Source: Candidatus Caenarcanales bacterium
GTDB taxonomy: Bacteria > Cyanobacteriota > Vampirovibrionia > Caenarcaniphilales > Caenarcanaceae
Direction: 5' to 3'
NCBI GenBank assembly: GCA_030065015.1
Contig: JASJDU010000005.1
Location: 1-35,383, forward strand
Length of the DNA stretch: 35,383 nt
Below the pieces are notes generated by a model, which saw only the letters and a list, made by a program, of their open reading frames with translations, ran no database searches and had not been told where the DNA came from. The first letter of the stretch is position 1, and the number at the start of each line of letters is the position of its first letter. Below, piece by piece: positions 1 to 7,072 of this stretch. A program made the position numbers and the translations under genes.

Positions 1-102
1 GGAAAAGTGATAGAGGCAGTCACGGCATTTATATCTTTGTTTTCCACCTTGAAAACCTGACTTCCATATTCTTTCTGATTCACATCTTGGGCACTTTTTC
101 AT
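1..102 (-). mobile_element. Partial transposase N-terminus (IS1/InsA-like zinc ribbon), cut by window edge
   Basis: A 34-codon open frame starts at an ATG (102-100) just after an AGAGG motif and runs off the left edge without a stop. It has two CxxC pairs: CPRC at residues 4-7 and CRDC at 26-29. Between them is the segment KSGFQGGKQRYKCRDC. This layout (CPRC, about 18 residues, GKQRY, CxxC, then an aromatic and F) is the N-terminal zinc ribbon of IS1 InsA-like and related transposase proteins. The catalytic part would lie left of the window, so family and intactness cannot be judged. The adjacent recombinase remnant supports a mobile-element setting. Confidence 0.6.
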
Positions 103-133
103 ACCTCTTATTCTATCACTATACTTTGATTAA

Positions 134-366
134 CAGTCTCATTTTCGGAAGCAAAACGAACTTTCAAAAAAAGAATTTGAACAATTGAGAAACGAATATG
201 GATTCAGCAAGAGATATTTAAACAAACTGATTAATTCAACATATTTAGCACCTGAAATAAAAACGTTAATTTTCAGGGTAAGCAGCCGGATAAAATAACA
301 GCAAGATCTTTATTTGTGTCTTTACTAAATTGTTGGAAAAAGCAAAAAGAATTCTTTAGTATTTAG
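134..366 (+). pseudogene. Serine recombinase C-terminal remnant, frameshifted
   Basis: Two adjoining frames together read like the extreme C-terminus of the serine site-specific recombinase family. The first frame (from about 134; clear from 179) contains GFSKRYLNKL and STYLAPEIKTLI. This matches the family pattern of a helix-turn-helix 'S.RYV.RLL.LAFLAPDI..AI'. The second frame (from about 274) reads QGKQPDKITARSL and ends NCWKKQKEFFSI with TAG at 364-366. This matches 'G.QP..LTA..L....W..QR..LGF'. The two halves are joined by a single indel near 268-274. There is no start codon or catalytic domain, and the upstream side abuts the IS-like ORF. This is a decayed fragment; the assignment rests on recalled family patterns. 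Confidence 0.65.
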
Positions 367-680
367 CCGCTTTTAAATTAAAGTTATTAACTCCAAAAGT
401 TTCTGTCATTAGTTCTTAAATATTGCCACTCAAAGAGATAAAGTTGCATTACTATCTTCAAGTTTATTTTAGGCAACTCATATCTCTAAATTCCCAAATA
501 TAGACTTTTGGAACCACGACATCAATTAATTCGAGAGCTTAGCGGTAGAAAAAGCCTTATTTATGCCTGAATTTGGCTCGGAGATGCTCCTTTTTCACGC
601 AGGTAATTTTTAACACGCCCTTACAGAGGGAGGCTTCAAGCATATCAACTTAGAGGTTGGATTTAACAAAAATAAACCGA
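367..680. other. Gene-free stretch between recombinase remnant and tRNA-Ser
   Basis: About 310 bases with no ORF of 60 codons or more on either strand and no recognised RNA. A 28-codon minus-strand ORF starts near 647, but nothing supports it. Given the flanking remnants this is probably decayed mobile or intergenic DNA at the tRNA 3' side. Confidence 0.5.
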
Positions 681-768
681 CGGAGAAGGGGGGATTCGAA
701 CCCCCGTGGCTCCAAAAGAACCCATTCGATTTCGAGTCGACGCCGTTCAACCGCTCCGGCACTTCTCC
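681..768 (-). tRNA. tRNA-Ser(CGA)
   Basis: The minus strand folds as a class II tRNA of 88 nt. The acceptor stem GGAGAAG (768-762) pairs with CTTCTCC and the discriminator is G at 681. The D-arm is of the GCCGGAGCGGTTGAACGG type seen in bacterial tRNA-Ser. The anticodon loop CTCGAAA gives anticodon CGA, reading UCG. A long variable arm is present, and the T-arm is GGGGG-TTCGAAT-CCCCC. CCA is not encoded. The tRNA 3' end faces the mobile-element remnants. Confidence 0.97.
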
Positions 769-902
769 TAAAACTATAAATAAATAGATCTATGTAATGT
801 TATCAGCTATAGAAGAAATGCAGGCTTAACAATAACTTTGAAATAATTTATTGAATTGGAGAAGAGGTAGAAGCTTTCAGAGCAAACGAATAAAGTTTCA
901 AA

Positions 903-2105
903 TTATTCATCTCGACTTTGCAATTCTTGTTCAATAACCTTATCTCCAGAAGGCTCAGAGACAGATTCTTCATCAAGATCTTCTTCAGGACTTTGAGAAT
1001 CGTCTTGATTTATGGGTTTCCCTTGAGGTGCATTGCTATCAACATCATCTTCACTACGGATATCTAGCTTCCAGCCGGTAAGTTTGGTTGCGAGTTTCAC
1101 ATTTTGTCCTCCCTTTCCAATGGCTAAACTCAATTGATCTTCAGGAACAACAATCAATGCTCGATTATCATCAAATAGGGCTATTTGCGAGATTTGAGTT
1201 GGACTTAATGCGTAAGAGATAAACTCAATTGGATCTTCTGACCAAGGAATTACGTCAATCTTTTCGTTGTAAATCTCTGAGCTAATATTCTGGATTCTTG
1301 CTCCTCTAGAACCAATACACGCACCAATAGGATCAACATCAGAATTGTTGGAACGGACCGCAACTTTAGATCTCTTTCCTGCAATTCTAGAGGCTGAAAC
1401 TATCTCCACTATTCCTTCTTCTACCTCAGGGACTTCCAACCTAAATAATTCAAGTAATAATTCTTCGTGAGCTTGAGAAACAATAATTATCATTCTCTTG
1501 CTTCTTTCCTGGAAATCGCTTACATAGCATCTCACCCTTTGGCCTTTTTTATATTCTTGGCCGGGAATTTGTTCTTTAGGAGGCATAACTGCTTCTATCC
1601 GTCCCAAATCAACTACTACATCAAAGCCGTAATCGTGTCTTTCTTCTAAACGACTAACTTGCCCAACAATCATTGTATTTTTTAGGGCATCAAATTCTTT
1701 TCGCAGTAATTTCTTTTCTTCTTCACTTAATCTTTGGCGCATCATTTGCCTTGCAGCCTGAGCGGCAATTCTTCCGTATTCAGAGAAATCTTCTGGAGTA
1801 ACGTCCACCTCAAGAATTTCACCGAGTTGAACATCTCCTAATACCGCTTTTGCTTCTTCAAAACTTATCTGAATGAACTCGTTTTCTACTTGTTCTACAA
1901 CTGTTAATGGTGCAAAAATCCCAAGCTGACAAGTATCTTCATGAAAAACGGTTTTCACACCTTCTACATTGTGACCAGGAACCTTTCTCTTATAAGCAGC
2001 TAGAACAGCGTCACAGATCGCATTAATAAAGGCACTGGCCGAAATACTTCTTTCTTGTTCGAGCTTCTCAGCTGCGGCCATAAACTCTGATCCAAAGGTA
2101 TACAT
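903..2105 (-). CDS. nusA: Transcription termination/antitermination factor NusA
   Basis: NusA binds RNA polymerase and nascent RNA and modulates pausing, termination and antitermination. Domains in order: N-terminal polymerase-binding domain (about 1-140), S1 domain (about 145-212), KH1 with the GSRG loop in GACIGSRGARI (about 262-271), and KH2 with GKGG in LAIGKGGQNVKLATKLTGW (about 328-346). A 50-residue acidic, Ser-rich tail follows in place of the E. coli acidic repeats. The ATG at 2105 overlaps the rimP stop (TGATG), implying translational coupling; a TTG one codon upstream (2108) is an alternative. It is the last gene of the murI-prmC-rimP-nusA run. The usual downstream ylxR and infB are missing. 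Confidence 0.97.
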   Translation of the reverse strand: MYTFGSEFMAAAEKLEQERSISASAFINAICDAVLAAYKRKVPGHNVEGVKTVFHEDTCQLGIFAPLTVVEQVENEFIQISFEEAKAVLGDVQLGEILEVDVTPEDFSEYGRIAAQAARQMMRQRLSEEEKKLLRKEFDALKNTMIVGQVSRLEERHDYGFDVVVDLGRIEAVMPPKEQIPGQEYKKGQRVRCYVSDFQERSKRMIIIVSQAHEELLLELFRLEVPEVEEGIVEIVSASRIAGKRSKVAVRSNNSDVDPIGACIGSRGARIQNISSEIYNEKIDVIPWSEDPIEFISYALSPTQISQIALFDDNRALIVVPEDQLSLAIGKGGQNVKLATKLTGWKLDIRSEDDVDSNAPQGKPINQDDSQSPEEDLDEESVSEPSGDKVIEQELQSRDE

Positions 2106-2596
2106 CAAATATCCTCCAAAGAAATTTCTATAGGTTCCTGTGTGTCTGGCTTTTGAGGAGCCACCCTAATGCACTGTATTTCGCTTAAATCAATTGAGGT
2201 TTCCTCATCATTAATTGAAACGATTACACAACCATCTTGCTTATTAATTAAAGTGGCAAGTTGGTCTTTTTCCTCTTTACTCTTGAATGAAACAATAATT
2301 TCTTGTCCCTTAAATACATTAAACTCTCTGTCAGTTTTAAGTTCTCTCTCAACCCCAGGACTCCATATTTCAAGATTATATGCTTCCCTTATTGTTGGCT
2401 CTATGGAATGAATCAACCTAGAAGCTATTGAACATTGGTCATGTCCTACCGGTCTTTTAGGATCGTTGATTGTCACTCTTATTGTTTGAGTTGAACCAGT
2501 CTGAAATTTTCTTAGTTCAACTAAAGACAAACCAATCATATTCAACTCACTTTCGAGGTGATTTTCAAAAGATTTATCTATTTTGAACTTAGGCAT
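2105..2596 (-). CDS. rimP: Ribosome maturation factor RimP
   Basis: RimP assists late assembly of the 30S subunit in the cytoplasm. The 163-residue protein has the family signature YNLEIWSPGVERELKTDREF at about residues 74-93. This matches the usual 'Y.LEVSSPG..R.L....F', although a Trp stands where Ser is normal before SPG. An N-terminal alpha-beta domain and a C-terminal SH3-like beta domain (KGQEIIVSF onward) fit the family. It overlaps nusA by the stop/start, the conserved bacterial rimP-nusA pairing. Start ATG 2596. Confidence 0.93.
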   Translation of the reverse strand: MPKFKIDKSFENHLESELNMIGLSLVELRKFQTGSTQTIRVTINDPKRPVGHDQCSIASRLIHSIEPTIREAYNLEIWSPGVERELKTDREFNVFKGQEIIVSFKSKEEKDQLATLINKQDGCVIVSINDEETSIDLSEIQCIRVAPQKPDTQEPIEISLEDI

Positions 2597-2775
2597 TATC
2601 AGATTTATCCTCTTAAAACAAAAGAGCTGAGAAAAAGTGCCTGAGCAACTGTTTTCTCAACTCCTTGAGAGTTTAATTCATTTCTATAAGCTTAACACCA
2701 ACTGTATTACCAGTCAAGCTTCTAATCGGATAATTGAAATCCTCGATGATGAAAGTATTTAAAAGAATTTAAGAA

Positions 2776-2856
2776 CTAACTAATCTTTGCGTCACCCAAA
2801 ACTATTCTAATTTGGAACTTAACATCTTTTGATTCTTCTTGTTTTTGAGAATCCAT
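2776..2856 (-). CDS. Possible small ORF, 26 residues, unknown
   Basis: A 26-codon ORF opens with ATG 2856, seven bases after a strong Shine-Dalgarno AGAGAGG, and stops at 2776. It lies in the gap between prmC and rimP, in the same direction. The peptide begins MDSQKQEESK, is charged in its first half, and ends with KFQIRIVLGDAKIS. I do not recognise it. It could be a small protein, a leader peptide for the rimP-nusA transcript, or chance; the good ribosome site is the main support. Confidence 0.35.
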   Translation of the reverse strand: MDSQKQEESKDVKFQIRIVLGDAKIS

Positions 2857-2899
2857 CTTGTAACCTCTCTTTATAACTGGCTGAATAAAAATAAAGGCG

Positions 2900-3796
2900 T
2901 TAATTATTCGACATTTGTTCCCGGGATATATCTTGAAAGATATGAATAAAACGTTTTTGCTTTGCAAGATCTTTTATGAATGAAATCGTTTTATAACCCA
3001 ATTCTCCGTATATTTCTTTAACCTTATCCGCCCTTGAAGGATCCAACTCCATCACTGTATGAGACCATTCAATGGGAAGTTTGGCAATTTGATAGTAATA
3101 TTCCAACCCGTTAGGACTTTTATTCCCAACTAGTGCCAACTTAGGCTCTTTATATACCGTTGAGCAGAGTTCCAAATACTCAGATTCACTAATGTATGGA
3201 GGATTCGAAATAACCAAATCAAATTTTTGGTTTATCAATTTCTTAGGCAATAAGTCTGCATATTCAAAGTAGATGAATTCTTGAACTGAATTATTAATGG
3301 CGTTTTCTTTTGCCACTCTTAAAGCTTCCCTTGAGATATCAGTTGCAAAAATCTTAAACTCATAGCCTTTTTTCTTTAGCACCGAAGCTAATGCAACACT
3401 GAGGCAACCACTTCCAGTGCCAATTTCCAGAACTTTCAATTGTTTTTTGTTTAAAGACTTGAAAATCTCAACTGCTTTTTCGAGGAGAATTTCTGTTTCA
3501 GGCCGAGGAATGAGAACTGATGGGTTAACCTTGAATTTTAAACCATAGAAATAGGCTTCTTCAAGAATATATTGAAGAGGGTTATCTTTAAGCCTTAGAT
3601 CTAGAATGTTTTTTACTTTTTCATACTCTTTTGAAGTAAGTGAATGATTATGCTTAATTTCCAGTTCAGTTCTCGAAATTCCCAAAACATAAGATAATAT
3701 TGCAGCTGCCTCAGTTTCAGCTTCTTGAATGGATAAGTCACAAGATTGCTCAAGCGATTTCCGCAAATTTAATAGAGTTTTTGAAATACTTTGCAC
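2900..3796 (-). CDS. prmC: Peptide chain release factor N5-glutamine methyltransferase PrmC
   Basis: PrmC (HemK) methylates the GGQ glutamine of release factors RF1/RF2 using SAM. The 298-residue protein has an N-terminal helical domain (about 1-90), then LIPRPETEILLE (about 95-106). The SAM motif EIGTGSGCLSVAL is at 124-136, and the catalytic NPPY motif is in ISNPPYIS (about 196-203). The start appears to be GTG at 3796. This makes prmC overlap the 3' end of murI by 47 bases, in keeping with the expected N-terminus and suggesting coupled translation. prfA, a frequent neighbour elsewhere, is not here. Confidence 0.95.
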   Translation of the reverse strand: MQSISKTLLNLRKSLEQSCDLSIQEAETEAAAILSYVLGISRTELEIKHNHSLTSKEYEKVKNILDLRLKDNPLQYILEEAYFYGLKFKVNPSVLIPRPETEILLEKAVEIFKSLNKKQLKVLEIGTGSGCLSVALASVLKKKGYEFKIFATDISREALRVAKENAINNSVQEFIYFEYADLLPKKLINQKFDLVISNPPYISESEYLELCSTVYKEPKLALVGNKSPNGLEYYYQIAKLPIEWSHTVMELDPSRADKVKEIYGELGYKTISFIKDLAKQKRFIHIFQDISREQMSNN

Positions 3797-4592
3797 AATT
3801 TAAGTATCCATCTAAAGCCTTCAACTTTTCTAGAAATTTATCTTTCTCTCCAGTAACAACTGAAGAACATGAGCTTTCTTCAGCTACAAATGAATAATGC
3901 TTCAATTTCGAGTACATCGCATCAGCAGGATCAATCAGTATAGTATTGGGGAAAACTTTTTTAAAATACTCTTCAAGAATCGGATAGTGTGAGCAACCGT
4001 AGATCAGTAATTCAGGTTCGGAGTTTAAACATGCTTTATATTTGTTTAATTGTTCAATAGCCAAATTCCCAAAGTTATTTTTCTTCAATAAAACCTCTTC
4101 CTCAATTATTGGAACTAGTGAAGAACATGGGACAGAAGATATCCTTGTTTTTGGAAAAGTCTCCATCAGCCGTTTTTGATAACCTTGTAAATTGTGTGTA
4201 GCTTGCGTTGAAAAAACAGCAACATCAGAGACATTTGAATGTTTGTCTTTTATAAAATTCACCGTTACTTCAATCAAACTCCAAATTTCTTTTAGATTGA
4301 CTTGGCTAATAATTGAATCATCCAATAATGATGAACTACTGTTACAAGCGAGAATCACAACGTCAGCTCTACTTTGAATCCAATTGAGATTTTTTTTGAG
4401 TATCTCAGTTAATTCTTCTGAAGATTTATCTCCATAAGGAAGGTTAATTGAGTCTGCAAAATAAATGATTTGTGATGATTCAGATTTATCTTTCAGCTGT
4501 GACTTTTCCTCTGTCAAAAGCTCATCCGAGAAAAATTTATTAAGTACCGTGAGCCCACCAACACCCGAATCAAGAAAAGCTATCCTTGTCAA
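3750..4592 (-). CDS. murI: Glutamate racemase
   Basis: MurI makes D-glutamate for peptidoglycan. The motif FLDSGVGGLTV at residues 6-16 carries the catalytic-pocket Asp and Ser. Both catalytic cysteines are present: C83 in ACNSSSS (usually ACNTA) and C200 in YGCSHYPIL (usually GCTHYP). Length 280 is normal. The start is a TTG at 4592 with AAGGA seven bases upstream; the codons immediately after it give the expected MTRIAFLDSG. It is first in the minus-strand cluster leading to nusA and has its own promoter in the divergent gap to the gene at 4709. Confidence 0.96.
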   Translation of the reverse strand: MTRIAFLDSGVGGLTVLNKFFSDELLTEEKSQLKDKSESSQIIYFADSINLPYGDKSSEELTEILKKNLNWIQSRADVVILACNSSSSLLDDSIISQVNLKEIWSLIEVTVNFIKDKHSNVSDVAVFSTQATHNLQGYQKRLMETFPKTRISSVPCSSLVPIIEEEVLLKKNNFGNLAIEQLNKYKACLNSEPELLIYGCSHYPILEEYFKKVFPNTILIDPADAMYSKLKHYSFVAEESSCSSVVTGEKDKFLEKLKALDGYLNCAKYFKNSIKFAEIA

Positions 4593-4620
4593 CTTTGTAT
4601 CCTTATTCTAAGAATGAACT

Positions 4621-4647
4621 ATTATAAATCTCTGAAAAATTTTGCAA
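4621..4647 (-). promoter_or_regulatory. Predicted promoter for murI
   Basis: On the minus strand a perfect -10 TATAAT (4626-4621) lies 28 bases from the murI TTG. TTGCAA (4647-4642) is a possible -35 with a short 15-base spacer. It abuts the promoter for the divergent gene. Confidence 0.5.
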
Positions 4648-4651
4648 GGTA

Positions 4652-4680
4652 TTGACAGTTTTCTGTTCAACGGTTAGCAT
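4652..4680 (+). promoter_or_regulatory. Predicted sigma70-type promoter for the gene at 4709
   Basis: Consensus -35 TTGACA (4652-4657), a 17-base spacer and -10 TAGCAT (4675-4680), 28 bases before the ATG at 4709. Confidence 0.6.
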
Positions 4681-4708
4681 TCTTAGTAATTTACTTTTGA
4701 ATTAATTT

Positions 4709-5197
4709 ATGGAAGTTAATAGCGCTGGAAACTTTCCAGTAAAACGAACTCAAATTAGAGAAGTTTTAGTACCACAAGTAAAGCAACACTTAATTACCAA
4801 GTCACAAGAGTTATCAAAACAAGCTCTAAGTAGAATTCAGAAAAGAGAAGATCTGATTAATAGTGAATATGTAGGTGGTACTTTATGGAGACCTTCTAGT
4901 TTTCAAGATATCGCTTCAGAATTATATTCTTCTGAAGAAATACTTAGAGAAGCACTTGGTATTGAAGAAAAGCCAAATGTTCCTCCCCAGCCACCAACAA
5001 CTGATTCAAAATTCAGAGTTAACATAACCGGTTCACCAGAAGCGTCTGATTATAAACATGTTATGGAATCATTGGCTTATTCATGGAACGCGAAGATAGC
5101 ACTTCTCCAACTTGATGAAGCGATAACAAAGTATCATAAACTACAAACAGTAGAAAACAATATTGATACCTCTCCAAAACCTGGTGTTAGATATTAA
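4709..5197 (+). CDS. Hypothetical protein, 162 residues
   Basis: I do not recognise this protein. It is hydrophilic with no signal peptide or membrane segment. A Lys/Gln-rich helical N-terminal half (residues about 15-50) is followed by a Pro-rich linker KPNVPPQPPTTDS (about 88-100). A C-terminal amphipathic helix contains SYSWNAKIALLQLDEA or similar (about 127-145). It is preceded by a good promoter but no clear Shine-Dalgarno. It stands alone on the plus strand between murI and the amidase, and its stop overlaps the amidase stop by four bases in convergent orientation. It belongs to a scatter of plus-strand orphans in this window. Confidence 0.75.
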   Translation: MEVNSAGNFPVKRTQIREVLVPQVKQHLITKSQELSKQALSRIQKREDLINSEYVGGTLWRPSSFQDIASELYSSEEILREALGIEEKPNVPPQPPTTDSKFRVNITGSPEASDYKHVMESLAYSWNAKIALLQLDEAITKYHKLQTVENNIDTSPKPGVRY

Positions 5198-6921
5198 TTT
5201 TTCAAAGCTTTAAGATACTCAAGAATTCCATCGGAAACAGCTTTTGCTATTTTATTTTGGTAATTTGAATCTTTCAGTTTTTTCCTTTCTGAATAATTTG
5301 AAAGAAAACCGACTTCTAAAAGGACTGAGGGTATTGAGGTTTCTCTAATAACAACAAATCGAGCTTTTCTCACTCTTCTATCTGGTGCTTTGGTTTGCTG
5401 AACTAAATGCTTATGTAAAATTTTCGCTAATTTATGACTTTGAGCTGTGAAATAGTAAGTCTCTATTCCATTGATATGAGATGTACTTTGCATTGCATTA
5501 CAATGAATGCTAACGAATAAATCCGGTTTGACTCTTTTGGTGATTTCAACTCTTTCATCTAAAGAAACAAAACGATCATCTTTTCTAGTTTGAACAACTT
5601 CAATCTTTCGTCCCTTCAGTATTTTTTCAACCTTTTTAGTAATTTCCAAGCTCAATATCTTTTCTTCAGTTCCAGAATAATGAGCACCAGAGTCATATCC
5701 ACCGTGGCCTGCATCAATGATTACTTTTGCATTTTTTCTTATTTTTCCAAAGTCTTCAGAAGGTTCTTTATCTTTAGTAGAAATCTTTAAGAAAAGAGTT
5801 CTCTTATCCGATGATAATGAGTCTTTGATTTCGAGATCCTTTTCGGATAAATCAAAAACAATTCTTGCAACTGAGTTATTCTGTGTTGGCCTTCCAACTC
5901 TCACTCCAATAATTGTTGAAGACAATTCTTCCGAAGGAATGAGGTTCTGAGGATCTTCTGTCCAGTTGTAAAGATCTAATACTAACCTCTCTGGCGAATG
6001 GAGCTGAAAATATTTGTATTTGATTCGAGACTTGTTTAGATTAAGTAATGAAAGCGTTGTTGCTTCAGAACCATTTTCGATCCTTAAACTACCAGCTGAA
6101 ATTGTCTTAGTTCCAGAACTTTTTGACTCAGTTTCTTCATTACTAGATTGATTCTTGTTTTCGGAAGAATTTTTATTACTTTTATAAACATGTAATTGAG
6201 AATCTCTATCTTTTAAATCAAATTGCCATAGATCTGATTCAGGTCCCTCCACTACAACTCTAACTGTACCCGGTTCAAATTGAGCAACTCTTATTTTTTC
6301 AGAAGTATTGGTTTGTTTTTCAGAAAAAGACTTTGCAAGTTGAGTGCTAGATAAATTGGCTTTCTTCAAGTCCGCAACAACCATTTTTTTGTTTTTTACG
6401 TTGAGCTTAAAAATCTTTTTCTTAATTCCATAATTTCCTTTCAAGCTCAAGTGTCCATTAGCCAAATCCACTTTGTTAATGGAAGAAAGTTTATATTCGA
6501 CAGGCTTTTTATCTCCTTTGCTTTGCCTTGTCTTTCCGATTAATATTTGGCTTTTTTCTTCAAAAATCTTTAATTTGTCAACTTCCGACTTCGGTCCCTC
6601 AAAAACAACTCTCACAACGGAAGGTTTTTGGCTAAATTGACTCAGTCTTGTTTTTATTTTCTTGTTTCCAGTAGAACCCAAAATCTTTTCACTAACAAGC
6701 TTACTGTTCTTCAGATCAACTACTAGTCTTGTGTAGTCACTTTGAGAGCTTTTCAAATTAAATTTACTAGTTTCCGGTTTCTTACCAGAATAATCAATCA
6801 ATAAATTATCACCACTAAAAAAAACTTTCTTTACTTTTGTAATACTTTTGGCATCGACCTTACCGATTAATACAAACATTAAACACAAAGCACTAAAGAC
6901 CAAGAATGCTCTAGTTTGCAT
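5194..6921 (-). CDS. N-acetylmuramoyl-L-alanine amidase with three AMIN-like repeats
   Basis: A secreted zinc amidase that cleaves the stem peptide from muramic acid during cell separation (AmiC class). From ATG 6921 a signal peptide (basic MQTR, then AFLVFSALCLMFVLIG, cut near VDA) is followed by three AMIN-like beta domains (about 25-125, 145-245 and 280-385). Two of these contain VRVVFEGP or VRVVVEGP. A Ser/Asn/Glu-rich linker separates repeats two and three. The C-terminal Amidase_3 domain (about 400-575) has DAGHGG (H406), GTEEK (E420), SIHCNA (H473) and catalytic E536 in LEVGFLSN. A TTG at 6954 would add eleven residues and is the alternative start. AMIN domains direct such enzymes to the envelope; three copies is more than the usual one or two. 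Confidence 0.93.
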   Translation of the reverse strand: MQTRAFLVFSALCLMFVLIGKVDAKSITKVKKVFFSGDNLLIDYSGKKPETSKFNLKSSQSDYTRLVVDLKNSKLVSEKILGSTGNKKIKTRLSQFSQKPSVVRVVFEGPKSEVDKLKIFEEKSQILIGKTRQSKGDKKPVEYKLSSINKVDLANGHLSLKGNYGIKKKIFKLNVKNKKMVVADLKKANLSSTQLAKSFSEKQTNTSEKIRVAQFEPGTVRVVVEGPESDLWQFDLKDRDSQLHVYKSNKNSSENKNQSSNEETESKSSGTKTISAGSLRIENGSEATTLSLLNLNKSRIKYKYFQLHSPERLVLDLYNWTEDPQNLIPSEELSSTIIGVRVGRPTQNNSVARIVFDLSEKDLEIKDSLSSDKRTLFLKISTKDKEPSEDFGKIRKNAKVIIDAGHGGYDSGAHYSGTEEKILSLEITKKVEKILKGRKIEVVQTRKDDRFVSLDERVEITKRVKPDLFVSIHCNAMQSTSHINGIETYYFTAQSHKLAKILHKHLVQQTKAPDRRVRKARFVVIRETSIPSVLLEVGFLSNYSERKKLKDSNYQNKIAKAVSDGILEYLKALKN

Positions 6922-7072
6922 AAAATTAAAAGGCTTATTGGAATTAATTCTCAATGCTTTGATGTAGATATATTAATAATTTTAGAAAATACTATTTAAA
7001 TTTAGACAATATAGTTAATGTGATTGTGCCCAAATAAAATTTATGTAAGACAAAGAATTTAATATCAAAAGT

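Noticed and set aside
560-647. 28-codon minus-strand ORF in the left gap
   Set aside because: No ribosome site, no recognisable family, within decayed DNA.
2640-2690. GAGAAAA / TTTTTCTC pair upstream of rimP as an attenuator
   Set aside because: Seven pairs around a 15-base loop with weak T run; not enough to call.
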